From positions 13,764,001 to 13,828,000 of the forward strand of contig JAFFJZ010000010.1 of the NCBI GenBank assembly GCA_018340375.1: a stretch of 64,000 bases of DNA, read 5' to 3'. The notes beneath the pieces were generated by a model. It saw only the letters and a program-made list of their open reading frames with translations. It was not told the DNA's origin and searched no databases. Origin of the DNA: Gonatopus flavifemur (lineage: Eukaryota > Arthropoda > Insecta > Hymenoptera > Dryinidae). Shown here piece by piece: positions 34,401 through 41,075 of this stretch. A program made the translations under genes and the position numbers. Position 1 is the stretch's first letter; every line of letters begins with the position of its first letter.

Positions 34401-34860
34401 ATCCCAGGTGGGAACCTGAACAATTTTTTACCAGCGATATTGCGATTGAAAATTCTCTCAGAGTATCGAATAATAATACAAACGATCACGATTATTCAAT
34501 GAACTATTTTCATTGGAGTATATATTTTTGTTTCATGCACTGTGATTTCTGTTTGATATTACCTGTAATCGGTCCGGCGATGAGTACACCAGCATTGTTT
34601 ACCAAAATATCGCAACCGCCAAGACGATTAGCATATTCAAACGCTGCCAGGATATCCTTTTCTTGAGTGACATCACATTGAAAAGGATGGAATTCCCCCT
34701 TGGTATTTTTCAAATTAGCCGCCAATTGTTGTAGTTTATCCATTCGTCTTCCCAAACCGATAACTTTGACACCTGATCGGGCTAAAACTTCAGAAATCGC
34801 ACCACCAATCCCACCACTTGCGCCTGTGATCATTGCTACTTTGCCTATCCACCGGTTCAT
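7359..34860 (-). CDS. Short-chain dehydrogenase/reductase (farnesol dehydrogenase / DHRS11-like), five exons
   Basis: Joining 34860-34563, 17251-17125, 16792-16660, 9170-9027 and 7406-7359 gives an uninterrupted 249-residue protein, the normal length of a classical SDR. Every intron is GT-AG, with phases 1, 2, 0 and 0. The Rossmann cofactor loop TGASGGIG is at 12-19. R38-R39 after strand 2 favours NADP(H). CDVT is at 62-65 and NNAG at 88-91. The catalytic set is N113, S142 (NINSIAG), Y158 and K162 (YVASK). ISPGAVETD follows at 188-196. The C-terminus reads STPPHVQVNEIIVSPHG, as in insect farnesol-dehydrogenase-like enzymes. The family oxidises or reduces small alcohols and ketones, and some members act on farnesol in juvenile hormone metabolism; substrate here is inference. 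No signal peptide or membrane segment is seen, so it is probably cytosolic. All key residues are present. Confidence 0.93.
7597..8448. repeat. Inverted-repeat element ending GTAGGG, with a nested MITE (intron 4)
   Basis: The left end GTAGGGGAAGGGCGCC and the inverted right end (GTAGGGTAAGTGTGCC) bound the unit. The interior repeats TTAAATTGCACC and its complement. A separate MITE (7891-8142) is inserted in it. Confidence 0.45.
7891..8142. mobile_element. MITE with CACTGAGAGAAA ends, TA duplication
   Basis: This 252-bp element starts CACTGAGAGAAAGG and ends TTGCTCTCAGTG. TA flanks it at 7889-7890 and 8143-8144. The interior is a patchwork of AACTAAATTTAGTTG variants and GAATAAA runs. Related copies with the same ends are at 17362-18748 and 52495-52742. 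It is non-coding and probably mobilised by a Tc1/mariner-type transposase. Confidence 0.85.
8449..9751. other. Intron sequence without recognisable elements, apart from SDR exon 4
   Basis: Outside exon 4 I see AT-rich intron sequence. A GTAGGGTAAAACG string at about 8790 resembles the end of the element at 7597-8448 but has no partner. No coding signal. Confidence 0.4.
9027..9170 (-). CDS. SDR gene exon 4 (residues 187-234)
   Basis: The acceptor is cattcatcag and the donor is gtaagt, both phase 0. It encodes SISPGAVETD (cofactor and substrate loop) through ADAVMYVLSTPPHVQ. Confidence 0.93.
9752..10365. mobile_element. CCC-ended element with GGGCCC word repeats, TSD TG
   Basis: This 614-bp element has ends CCCAAGTGTGTATTAACGG and (inverted) CCCAAGCGTGTATTGCC. 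TG duplications are at 9750-9751 and 10366-10367. The interior is crowded with degenerate TGGGCCCA, TTGGGC and GGCCCAA words. Related GGGCC-rich copies are at 19192-20040 and 30819-30919. Confidence 0.8.
10852..11469. mobile_element. MITE with CACGGAGAGAAAAA ends, TA duplication
   Basis: The ends CACGGAGAGAAAAAATGAGC and their complement are flanked by TA at 10850-10851 and 11470-11471. The interior carries GAAGCATGACGTACTTCACGC in both orientations and GCATGCTTGCAAGCATG. A hAT-like element (11016-11354) is nested in it. Confidence 0.85.
11016..11354. mobile_element. hAT-like MITE nested in the CACGGAGAG element
   Basis: Ends are CAGAGAGAAGATGAGAG and the inverted CAGAGAGAAAATGAGAG. A 7-bp repeat ATGTGAG (11009-11015 and 11355-11361) flanks it, close to the 8-bp duplication expected of hAT elements. 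It is 339 bp and non-coding. Confidence 0.65.
11606..12352. repeat. Inverted-repeat element with TTGATCATCAATGTGC arms
   Basis: The left arm (about 11606-11675) contains GGAGAAATTCTGCAACAG and ATTGATCATCAATGTGC. The right arm (about 12286-12352) carries the inverted counterparts. The open frames across it (up to 105 codons) show no known motif and follow the repeat structure. Confidence 0.55.
12965..13974. mobile_element. CCC-ended element with GAACGTTC words, TSD TG
   Basis: The ends CCCCAAGCAGCAACAGAAG and (inverted) CCCCAAGTAGCACCAGAATG are flanked by TG at 12963-12964 and 13975-13976. The interior repeats GTTCGTAGAATG, GAACGTTCATAG and ATTCGATGAATATGC. It is interrupted by 13255-13942. 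Confidence 0.8.
13255..13942. mobile_element. CCC-ended element with CTGATCAGG words, TSD AC
   Basis: The ends CCCTAGTAGAAATTT and (inverted) CCCTCGTAGAAATTTTG are flanked by AC at 13253-13254 and 13943-13944. Removing it plus one AC rebuilds GAACGTTCATAG, a word the host element also carries intact near 13053. The interior is made of CCTGATCAGG, TCAGGTCCTGA and similar. The second carrier of this word is 31650-31950. Confidence 0.8.
14766..15408. mobile_element. Element with ~75-bp inverted ends, TA duplication
   Basis: The ends CCATAATTTATGGATTTTTG and their inverted copy extend about 75 bp through GGCGTTGGTCT. TA flanks it at 14764-14765 and 15409-15410. It is non-coding and hosts the 14878-14986 insertion. 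Confidence 0.8.
14878..14986. mobile_element. 109-bp CCC-ended element, TSD AC
   Basis: The ends CCCAGACAGCACAACGTG and (inverted) CCCTAACAGCACAATGTG are flanked by AC at 14876-14877 and 14987-14988. The interior has GAACGTT words. It is among the smallest members of the group. Confidence 0.8.
15514..16343. repeat. ATGAAAATTCAATTTTC-word element with an internal tRNA-like module
   Basis: The edges look like TGCACACCGTTAAAAATTTC and the inverted TGCACTGTTATGAATTTC. The interior is made of CATGAAAATTGAAATT, TTGAATTTTCAATCA and similar words. A tRNA-like segment lies at 16050-16122. Confidence 0.5.
16050..16122 (+). repeat. tRNA-derived (SINE-like) module
   Basis: An A-box-like TGGCTTGATTAATCGAGG (about 16057) and a B-box-like GCGTTCAAATC (16102-16112) are spaced as in a tRNA gene. 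GGTGATTTTTTTT follows. A diverged relative with the same layout and the same T-run tail is at 53835-53908. No convincing cloverleaf, so it is probably not a working tRNA. Confidence 0.5.
16370..16640. repeat. GTTGAATTCAACACA word cluster next to SDR exon 3
   Basis: Repeated TGTTGAATTTAACACA and AACACAAA words fill the sequence up to 20 bp from the exon 3 donor. No clear ends found. Confidence 0.35.
16660..16792 (-). CDS. SDR gene exon 3 (residues 142-186)
   Basis: The acceptor is attttcag and the donor is gtaaat. It completes S142 and carries the active-site YVASK at 158-162, ending KVKIT in phase 0. The intron before it is only 332 bp. Confidence 0.93.
17125..17251 (-). CDS. SDR gene exon 2 (residues 100-141)
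   Basis: The acceptor is tttcgcag and the donor is gtataa. It encodes ESPTENFRKVMDVNVIAM through GHIININ, including the structural and catalytic N113. Its 127 bp leave two bases for the next codon, which matches exon 3. Confidence 0.93.
17557..18718. mobile_element. Element with CACCGGAAAGAATAATT ends, TA duplication
   Basis: The left end CACCGGAAAGAATAATT and inverted right end CACCAGGAAAAATAATT are flanked by TA at 17555-17556 and 18719-18720. The interior repeats TAATTTATTTGTGAC and similar words. It hosts the TTAA element below. Confidence 0.8.
18268..18513. mobile_element. TTAA-flanked MITE (piggyBac-type target)
   Basis: The ends GGTGATACCAGCG and (inverted) GGGGATACCAGCG lie between TTAA at 18264-18267 and 18514-18517. 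The inner arms AAAATGTCGCTCTGTACAGA and complement form a strong hairpin. TTAA targets are typical of piggyBac and some other superfamilies. Relatives are at 24184-24493 and 48570-48892. Confidence 0.8.
19192..20040. mobile_element. CCC-ended element with TTGGCAC/GGCCCAA words, TSD AA
   Basis: Ends CCCATGTGTGTATGGACC and (inverted) CCCAAGCAGGTATTGCC with AA at 19190-19191 and 20041-20042. The interior carries CTTGGCAC, TTGGGCCA and GCCAGGCC variants. Open frames through it are by-products of the repeats. Confidence 0.75.
20041..22888. other. Intron 1 sequence, mostly unassigned
   Basis: Apart from the short element at 21160-21317, this AT-rich stretch shows no coding potential, no tandem repeat and no element ends that I can pair. 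Confidence 0.4.
21160..21317. mobile_element. 158-bp CCC-ended palindromic element, TSD TA
   Basis: Ends CCCAAGTAGAATAGTC and (inverted) CCCTAGTAGAAATGGTC, with TA at 21158-21159 and 21318-21319. The arms continue through GAGTTTGTAACGC and GCGAAAAACTAG, so nearly the whole element folds back on itself. The termini match those of 13255-13942 and 26272-27580. Confidence 0.8.
23011..23131. repeat. Small foldback element with TATATAATT interior
   Basis: Ends CCCATGTGGAAAATTTTTC and (inverted) CCCGCGTGGAAAAATTCTC enclose repeats of TATATAATT and TATATAAAAATT. It lies within the 22889-25406 nest. Confidence 0.55.
23360..23686. repeat. Decayed relative of the TTAA MITE at 48570-48892
   Basis: Shares CTTCCAGGGAATAATCGTTGAT, the ATTTCTATGAATTTAGTTC block and the right end CTGGTATCCCCTTA with the 48570 copy. 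The left end is lost. Confidence 0.5.
24184..24493. mobile_element. TTAA-type MITE with GATACCAGTGCCATGAGA arms
   Basis: GATACCAGTGCCATGAGA at the left is repeated inverted at the right. TTAA precedes it (24180-24183) and a decayed TCAA follows (24494-24497). It is non-coding. Confidence 0.6.
25640..25999 (-). other. Unassigned 119-codon open frame
   Basis: One of the longest open frames in the window not explained by a known family. I recognise no motif. Two short stretches (NSGRTKSYKCVITRFDARQ and YVNILSLAQTFADDD) look less like translated repeat than the rest. It lies in intron 1 of the SDR gene on the same strand. It may be a remnant of an unknown mobile gene, or chance. Confidence 0.2.
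26024..26261. repeat. Probable MITE with CATTGAGAGAAAAAAA end
   Basis: The left end CATTGAGAGAAAAAAA resembles the CACnGAGAGAAA group; the right end reads (inverted) CACTGCGCGGAAAAATAAC. Only the left TA is present. The interior includes TTGATCGAGTTCAATCC. Confidence 0.4.
26272..27580. mobile_element. CCC-type palindromic element, TSD GT, split by another
   Basis: The left end CTCTAGTAGACATGCTCTAG pairs with the right end, which reads (inverted) CCCTAGTAGGACTGCTCTAG once 26430-27575 and one TA are removed. GT lies at 26270-26271 and 27581-27582. The core contains AACTTGCAAGTT. Its own length is about 160 bp, like 21160-21317. Confidence 0.75.
26430..27575. mobile_element. CCC-ended element with AAAACGTTTT words, TSD TA
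   Basis: Ends CCCAGACAGCACTGGGACG and (inverted) CCCAGACAGCACCGAAAG, with TA at 26428-26429 and 27576-27577. GACGTTTTGAAAAC, AAAACGTCCC and similar words cluster within about 200 bp of each end. The 800-bp middle is plain AT-rich sequence. Confidence 0.85.
27579..27812. repeat. Palindromic MITE with GTCGGTTACATGACAG ends
   Basis: GGTCGGTTACATGACAGAAC and CGTAACAAGTCAC at the left recur inverted at the right (27781-27812). It lies directly against the 26272-27580 element. Confidence 0.6.
27826..27984. repeat. GTTTGAATCG-family element, copy B
   Basis: TTTTGAATCGTTTATGAAAACG at the left and TATAAACGATTCAAACTTC at the right, as in copy A. Confidence 0.6.
28290..28545. repeat. GAGATTTGGTCAGAACATTG word element, copy 1
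   Basis: Repeats of TTGAATCTC, CCAAATCTCAT and GGACAATGTTCTGA. An inverted relative lies at 58075-58280. A (TATC)n microsatellite follows at about 28599-28624. Confidence 0.55.
28546..30818. other. Intron 1 sequence with one small inverted-repeat element
   Basis: 29065-29280 has ends ATGAAGTGGAAACTGCCGGC and the inverted ATGAAGTGGAAGCTGTCGGC. GGCCCAA/GCTTGAG words at about 30060-30300 recall the 19192-20040 element. Otherwise nothing recognisable, and short open frames only. Confidence 0.4.
30819..30919. mobile_element. 101-bp CCC-ended element with GGGCCC words
   Basis: Ends CCCCTAGCATTTATA and (inverted) CCCCTAGCGTGTATAAA enclose GGCCCAGC, GGCCCCAT and GGGCCCAAG. No matching duplication seen. 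It abuts the LINE fragment. Confidence 0.55.
31650..31950. mobile_element. CCC-type element with CTGATCAGG words in the LINE, TSD TA
   Basis: Ends CTCGAGCAGAAATTCAT and (inverted) CCCGAGCAGAAAAAATG, TA at 31648-31649 and 31951-31952. Removal gives SINKYKTKSM in frame. ATCAGGACC, GATCTGG and CCTATCAGG words match the 13255-13942 element. Confidence 0.8.
32232..32479. mobile_element. MITE with CACTGTAAAAAA ends in the LINE, TSD TT
   Basis: Ends CACTGTAAAAAATATAC and inverted CACTGTAAAAAAAATTT. TT lies on both sides (32230-32231, 32480-32481). Removal restores ALYG-CETW. The interior repeats CAAACTTTTGTTTG and TTTGTAAA words. A second CACTGTAAAAAATGG end is at 33701, without a partner. Confidence 0.8.
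33333..34003. repeat. GTTTGAATCG-family element, copy C
   Basis: Left TGTTGTTGAAGTTTGAATCG, right AACGATTCAAACTTCAGCAA. A GGGGAATT/CCTCAA word-repeat block from 33701 fills the right half. Confidence 0.65.
34232..34394. repeat. MITE with CAAGAGAAAAAGCATG ends
   Basis: CAAGAGAAAAAGCATGC is mirrored at the right. The interior has GAAGCATGACACACTTC and AACGCATT words like those in 10852-11469. Confidence 0.6.
34563..34860 (-). CDS. SDR gene exon 1 (residues 1-99 plus one base)
   Basis: ATG at 34860-34858 has A at -3 (ACAACATGA). The exon encodes the Rossmann half: TGASGGIG, the RR pair, CDVT and NNAG. It ends within codon 100 at GATTACAG followed by the donor gtaata. The following intron of 17,311 bp is the largest and holds most of the mobile elements. 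Confidence 0.93.
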
Positions 34861-34922
34861 GTTGTATGAGAACTATCTACAAATTTATTTCAGTATTTGA
34901 CGTTTGTAGTTCCACGATGTGT

Positions 34923-35015
34923 TCACAGTATCGTTCCCCGGGTATTGCCTTGTCCGGTCGCGACACGATTCTCTTTGATAGCGTTCGTTGTACTGCTGCC
35001 ACTTGACTGTTTCAT
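34923..35015 (-). other. Possible upstream ORF of the SDR gene
   Basis: If the transcript starts near 35064 without a 5' intron, an ATG at 35015 opens a 30-codon frame ending in TGA at 34923, 62 bases before the SDR ATG. Such uORFs can reduce translation. It is conditional on the unproven transcription start. Confidence 0.25.
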
Positions 35016-35059
35016 TTGAGCAAATCCAGAGGCAGACCCTTTTTAACCTTGGTGGCTCC

Positions 35060-35102
35060 CGATTGATACGCTGACGTAGCTATTGTGCGTATATATATAT
35101 AC
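35060..35102 (-). promoter_or_regulatory. Candidate core promoter of the SDR gene
   Basis: On the minus strand a TATATATATATA tract (35101-35089) is followed about 30 nt later by TCAAT (35066-35062), an arthropod initiator-like word. The resulting leader of about 200 nt is reasonable and the surrounding sequence is GC-richer than average. The TATA tract is also a microsatellite, so this is tentative. Confidence 0.35.
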
Positions 35103-35288
35103 ATCACATTCCTTGAACATGCAGCTACAGATTATGATGCGATTTCTATCGTTCGTTCGTTTTACGATGAATGTGTATGAGTGTGTCTATCAACATTATC
35201 ACTTATCTATAGGTTATGTAAAATGAACTGTATATAACTTATGTATAATTTAGTACATAAAAGTTTTTTTTAATTCTTAGCATACATA

Positions 35289-35805
35289 CAGGGTGTTTCA
35301 GAATTCATCATTCTGATTTCTATGGTGTATTCTGGAACCAAAATGAAATAATTTCCCGTTCGAAAAAAATTTTTTGGAGGCTTAGTTTTTGAGCTATGAG
35401 AATTTTTAGATTTTTAACTGAAAATAACTCGAAAGCAGTGTGTTCTACATCCTTGAGCCTAACATGATTCTCTGGGTTGGGAAACATCGGATCTCTGAGA
35501 GAAAATTCAATTATCCTATTATTCTTTGTTTCGGAGCTATAGTAATTTAAAGTTGCTGAATTCTGATGGGCTAGAAGCCAGAAAATTTGAAAACGCTGTA
35601 GCCCCGAAACAAAGAGTGAGGATGGTGTCAGGCTCAAGAATGTAGAACACAATACTGTTGAGTGATTGGGATTCGAAAAAATATCTGAAAATGCTCATAG
35701 CTCAAAAACTAAGTCTCGAAGAAATTCTTTCCAAACGGAAAATTATTGCATTTTGGTTGCAGAATACACCACAGGAATCCGAATGGTGAATTCTGAAATA
35801 CCCTA
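35289..35805. mobile_element. Foldback element with CAGGGTGTTTCAGAATTC ends
   Basis: Arms of about 130 bp mirror each other: CAGGGTGTTTCAGAATTCA and the inverted TAGGGTATTTCAGAATTCA, then TTTTGAGCTATGAG further in. TA borders both ends. The left-flank TATA runs are unrelated. A fragment of a similar end is near 15838-15895. Confidence 0.7.
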
Positions 35806-36028
35806 TATAAAACCACTTAACTGTGTATTTGATGAAAATGCCTCTTGCATGTAATCCATGTAATATACGTGATATATTGAATTAGCTGTACGATGGGTTG
35901 GAAAATATCTCCCCCACATGAATAATTTATATAGTATGAATGGTGTTGAAAATGTATATAGTACAAAGATTTATGTATATATTATATTTATACAATATAT
36001 TAGAAGATAAGTTCATAGAATCATCCTT

Positions 36029-36224
36029 CCCACACAGCACTCGTTGTCTCAAAAATATCCTCAGAAATAATTAAGAACAATGCAAGAAGTCTTATGCAAC
36101 ATGAATAGACATCTTTTAGGAGTCTCAAACTGTTCTTATTTCTGAAAGATATCTTCAAGGACGTTTTCAGAAACCTTTCAGAATTTTCTAAAAGACGTCT
36201 TTTAGACAACGAGTGCTGTGTGGG
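36029..36224. mobile_element. 196-bp CCC-ended element, TSD TT
   Basis: Ends CCCACACAGCACTCGTTGTC and the exact inverted CCCACACAGCACTCGTTGTC. TT lies at 36027-36028 and 36225-36226. Interior words include AAAGATATCTTC and TAAAAGACGTCTTTTAGA. Confidence 0.85.
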
Positions 36225-36344
36225 TTATAGAGAATTAGATATGAGAATTTATGGGACTTTTTCAACAGGGATTCTAGAGGATTATTTTCCTGGACAAGAG
36301 TGAGAACAACTTTTTTTATGTAATCCATACATAAATTGTTCAAT

Positions 36345-36757
36345 TCATATTGTATGCATAGTAGGATGGTTCTTATTTGACTCAAACAAGTTTCTTTCAG
36401 TTAGTTTTCATTTTCTGTTGTCAACAAAGAAGTTTTTTTTGTATGGGGCACCCTGTAATTTTGTTCTACAATATGAAGAAGTCCTACAATATTTTTTACA
36501 TTGGTTTCAAAAAAGATTTAGGGGTTACTACCGACGTTTTCAATAGGCATTTTTGATCCCTATTTCAAACGTCGGTAGCGACCCCTGAATCTCTATTGAA
36601 AATTATGTGAAAAATATTGTAGGACTTTTTCATAATGTAGAACAAAATTAGAGGGTGCCCCGTACAAAAAACCTTTTTGTTAACCACAGAAAATGAAAAC
36701 AAACTAAAATGAACTGTTTTGAGTGAAATGAGAACCACCCTAATGCATAGTTGATAG
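36345..36757. repeat. Long palindrome centred near 36548
   Basis: Two arms of about 190 bp mirror each other through GGGGCACCCTGTAATTTTGT, TCCTACAATATTTTT and TACCGACGTTT. The centre is short (about 36530-36560). Likely a foldback MITE. Confidence 0.7.
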
Positions 36758-37009
36758 ACTATTATATCTAAAGAATAAGGTGAATCGGTCATTTAGAATT
36801 GGTGGGTATTGTGAAAGCGTTATTATTTTTTGTAGGTTAGGAGTACTATCCTTGATCACTCAAAAAATCATATTCTAAAAATTAGAATCTACTCTATAAT
36901 ATGAGCCTAGTACATTTTCCTCTGAATATCAGTGGTAATTCTTCTAACGTTCAGAGGAACTCCCACATCAATCCTCTGAAACTCAGAGGAATATGTACTG
37001 GCCTCATAT

Positions 37010-38193
37010 CCCAAACAGACACGAAGAGATCTTTTAGAATTCTAAAAGATATCTTCCAAAAGTACAAGAAGTCTTGAAGAATTTTCTAAAAGATATCTTT
37101 TCGTATTCTAAGATATCTTCAAGAAGAAATTAGGAAATCTAAGAGAGTTCTTCAAGATTTCTTAAAGATGTCTTGCAAAATTCATAAAAATGTCTTGGAA
37201 GAAGCTTGAATTTATTCACGAAAAAAAATTCTAACACCTCTTCTTTTTCCTTCTCCTCCCTCCCCCCATATTTGTCTTTGTCGCTCTCACGCACTCCTAT
37301 GAAGTTGACTTTATCTCAATCCTTGAGGTTGCGGGAATCGAACCCGTGCATCTTACGATGTACTTAGGCTTCAGTGACCTGAGCTATAGAGACAGCTCGG
37401 TTTTGATGCTTATGATTGTCAATATAACACAGTGGAATCGTGTCAGTGGTGTACATTTTCAGAGTAGAAGTGATTTTTTGAAAAAACTGTTATTATATAA
37501 ACAAATGTCAGATGAGTTGGTCGTGGATACCACAGATTCTTCCTAAATTATTTCTATCCCAACGTTATTGAAGAATAACTTATTGATGAGTATGGATGAG
37601 AATTTTTTTGAATTTACTTGAAGGCTGTACATAAAATTGAGCGTAAAAAGTTCAGTGATTTGTAAAATATTTGTGTCTTGAAGATTCGTTAATTCCAGCG
37701 CGGGTATCAAAAGGTTACAAAATCGTAATTTTTGCAGAATTTAAAATCTCTTGGCATGTTTATAGATTTTTCAAGCTTTCGATTTGTGACCGAATTTATC
37801 ACATGTGTAATTCGATTATAATTAAAGGCACATTCCGAGTGTTATTCATGTCAACTCATATGATCAGGTATTTATAACCTTAACCTGCTGACAATCTATC
37901 TTCTTAAACATATTTCGCTAAAGTCTTCCAAGAAAATATCTTTCAAACGCTTCTCAAAGATATCTTTAAGATATCTCGCATGGTCATCTTGGAGATGTCT
38001 TGAATCGAGACATCTTTTAGAAATCTTTCACAAGATGTCTTTCCAACACTTCTGAAAGATATCTTTGAGAACTCTTCAAGAACGTTCTTGAAGACTTCTG
38101 AAAGATATCTTTGAGAACTCTTCAAGAACGTTCTTGAAGATCTCTCAATTGAGTATTCTTTTAGATATCTTCAAGAACTGCGTGCTGTGTGGG
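37010..38193. mobile_element. CCC-ended element with AGATATCTT words, TSD AT
   Basis: Ends CCCAAACAGACACGAAGA and (inverted) CCCACACAGCACGCAG. AT lies at 37008-37009 and 38194-38195. AAAAGATATCTTCAAGA words fill both ends. The middle (about 37200-37915) is unrelated sequence with a tRNA-like module. Confidence 0.8.
37325..37396 (-). repeat. tRNA-like module (pseudo-tRNA or SINE head)
   Basis: On the minus strand TAGCTCAGGTCA (37386-37375) is an A box and GGTTCGATTCC (37344-37334) a perfect B box, with tRNA-like spacing and a CGGG/CCCG T stem. The D and anticodon stems pair poorly and no anticodon can be named, so I do not call a functional tRNA. Confidence 0.55.
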
Positions 38194-38220
38194 ATTTTAG
38201 AGGAATATTCTTAATTCTAG

Positions 38221-38859
38221 CCCAATAAACACACACACGTTATTTCAACGTTGAAAGAACGTGAGACTGTCAAACGGACGTCAGTCGTTGATTTCATAAC
38301 GTTGAATTTCAGTTGAAATTTGATAGGGAAATAGACGACCAGAAATTACGTTTTGATGACGTGTAATTTAAACTAATATTCAAAAATAACCATCAAACGA
38401 CGTCCTCAAAAAATGTGTTTTGAACGGGTTTGAATCACGCGTTTGAAATGTGTTTATAACACATTGTGTTTGAACTTCAATTGAAGATATTCTGCTAAAA
38501 ATGTCGAACGAAACCGAACAATGGTTAAATTTTCAACAAAGAGCAAGATAGTAAATAGTGTGGCATACTTTCCAAATTCTATCATACTCAGAAATACTAT
38601 TGTTCTTGATATTGAATGAAAAGTTTTGAAAATAATTTGTTGGGTTCAATTCGCGTTTTAGAACCATCATTAGGACACGTCAATATTTGACGTCTTTTAA
38701 ACGATGTTCAAACCGTTGATATGACGTTATTTTATGGTTGAAAAACACGTGATCTGCCGCGACATTTTTACGTTGAACCAGCGCAAGAATAATACTAATT
38801 CACAACGTGTGGTTATTGACAGTTTTTGACGTTTTTAAAACGTGCGTGTGTTTACTGGG
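38221..38859. mobile_element. CCC-ended element with CAACGTTG words, TSD AG
   Basis: Ends CCCAATAAACACACACACG and (inverted) CCCAGTAAACACACGCACG. AG lies at 38219-38220 and 38860-38861. The interior carries AACGTTG, GACGTC and TTGAACG words. Confidence 0.85.
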
Positions 38860-39033
38860 AGTATACGATTTTTTCAGTGTACTGTATGCAGAGTGTCAAG
38901 ACAATATAATATAGTCAATTGCTACAAATTGAGTTACTTGTGTTTTGGTGAACATACGGAAGTTAATTTATCGATGTTTAACATATCTGAATTTGTTGAG
39001 CAAAGAATTTGCATGGAATTTTATTTGTGGAAT

Positions 39034-40066
39034 GAATACCCTGGCGAAAAGTTTTACATAATTTCTCATATGTTTCAGTATTTTTCCATATTTCTTATAA
39101 TTTCTCATACATTTTCATAAATGTCATAAATTCTCATAATTTCTCATGGAACTGGAACATTTACTATGTTTTCTCATAATAAATCATAATTTCTCATCAA
39201 TGAAATCATATTATTTCATATATTTTCATAATTTCTCGTAAAATTACAGGAAATATTTCATAAATATAATGATGACTATGAGGTATGGTTTCCTATAAAA
39301 GGTCATAATTTTTCATAAAAACTCATAATTTCTGACCAAAAAAGTTACAGTTATTCATCAATAAAAGTGTATCATCATATAATTTTCTCATTTTTCCAAA
39401 AAATTGCATATATGTCTTAATTTCTTAAAAATTTCATACAGTTTCTTCTCGCGTCCGTAAAGAAGAAAAAGATAATATGAAATATCAACACATATGAAGA
39501 CATAGAAGCCTGCTGAAGTAACTGATCCAAGTGATTGGTGTCCAAGCTGTTGATTGATGGAAAAGTGATCTGGATCACTTGGATTAGCTACTTCCATTAG
39601 GAGAATTCACTTGGATTGGCTACTTCCATATTAGAAGGTTCCATAGCGTCTTATCAAAAAATTAATGATAAATCTTATGTGACTTTATGAACATATGTTT
39701 TGGAGAGATTATAAAAAATTTGGAAATTTTAGAAGGGAATTGTTTTTTTTGAAAGATGGTGAGATTTTATTCAAAATTTATGAGAATTTATGAGAAATTA
39801 TCAAATAGTATGAGGATTATGAAAAAGTGTGAAAAATTATGAGAAAAGCATTTCTCATAAGAGTGTTCAAACTCCTTCAGAAATTATGGAATTTTATGCA
39901 AAAATTATGAGAAAATATGAAAATTTTTTGAGAAAATTATGGAAAATTATGAAAACATTATATCTTTTAATGATGTTCCAAATCCTTGAGAAATTATGGG
40001 ATTTTATGAGAAAATTATGAAAAAAAATGATGGAAAAATATGAGAAATTTTGTCGTCAGGGTATTC
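39034..40066. repeat. Foldback element made of TTTCTCATAATTT words
   Basis: The left arm is built of TTTCTCATAATTTCTCAT variants and the right arm of the complementary AATTATGAGAAAA. Ends are GAATACCCTGGCG and the inverted GAATACCCTGACG. A CACTTGGATTnGCTACTTCCA repeat sits in the middle (about 39570-39630). Confidence 0.7.
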
Positions 40067-40090
40067 TGCTGTGGAAACGTTAAGGCTGTT

Positions 40091-40360
40091 ACAGAACCCA
40101 CATAGCACACAATGTCTCAGTAATATTCTCAGAATATCATAAATATCTCACTCGAAACATTCTATGTTGAATATTTTGACGAGATTCAATAGATATTGCG
40201 TATAGAATATTTCATTACAAATATTCTGAGAATCTTGCAATTGAAACATTGCACATATGATATTCTGCAATGTTCTGGGGATCTATAATTAGGGATATTT
40301 CATGTTTATCGTAATTGAAATATTTTGAGAATATTTCAGTAGCAATATTTTATGTGGCAG
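40091..40360. repeat. AATATTCTGAGAATATT word block with one CCCA end
   Basis: Left end CCCACATAGCACACAATG belongs to the CCC group. The interior repeats AATATTCT, AGAATATTT and GAAACATTC. No right end found, so the element is truncated. Confidence 0.5.
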
Positions 40361-40569
40361 TAAGAATTTTTATTCATCAGACCCGGTACTTACTTGTTAG
40401 TAAAATTTACAAATTAAGGGCGAAAGAAACCTCTCTCTCACGACCTATTCAATTTCAATTTCAGAGGATTCTGAGTTGCTTGGTATATATCCCACGGGAA
40501 CGAATGATCAGAAACACATTATTAGGATGACGAAGAGTGGCACTTTGAGAGCATTGAAGTCATCTCAGT

Positions 40570-41075
40570 GATTAGGGGTTTTTTGATGGATTCCACTTTC
40601 TGATTATAAGGGATGATTAAGTTATTGATTTATTACATTATCTTCAATCATCCATTTTATGTCATTCATTATCAATTAGATCCACTTTATAATCTGTAGT
40701 TCATCTATTCAGTACTACATTGCCTAAGAAATTACCTAAATGAAATGGATAGTGGTGGTAGACGACGTACAGATCGGATGGTGCATTTGCTTCGTTTTAT
40801 CTTTTCTCATTGATCTGATACTTGATTTTAACACAAGTTGTAATTGGACTGCTCGAGTAGTATCACAGGTGTATAAGGAAACACACAAACGGAGCAAATA
40901 TACCATAGACTTCTATGCCGTCTACCACCACTATCAATGTCATATAGGTGGTCTTGTGGAAATTTTGTATTAAATTGGTAATCAATAGCATGAAATGGAT
41001 GATTGAAGATTGTGTAATGAATCAATAACTGAATCATCCCTTATGATCAGAAACATGAATTCATCAAAAAACCCC
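40570..41075. repeat. Foldback palindrome 1
   Basis: The left arm (40570-40770) through GGGGTTTTTTGATG, AAGGGATGATT and GTGGTGGTAGACG is mirrored in the right arm (about 40915-41075). It abuts the larger foldback to the right and shares its repeat units. Confidence 0.75.

Noticed and set aside
34349..34900. Plus-strand frames of 105 and 66 codons
   Set aside because: They are antisense to SDR exon 1, whose motifs and splice sites are clear.
37325..37396. Functional tRNA gene
   Set aside because: A and B boxes are present, but the D and anticodon stems do not pair well and no anticodon can be assigned.
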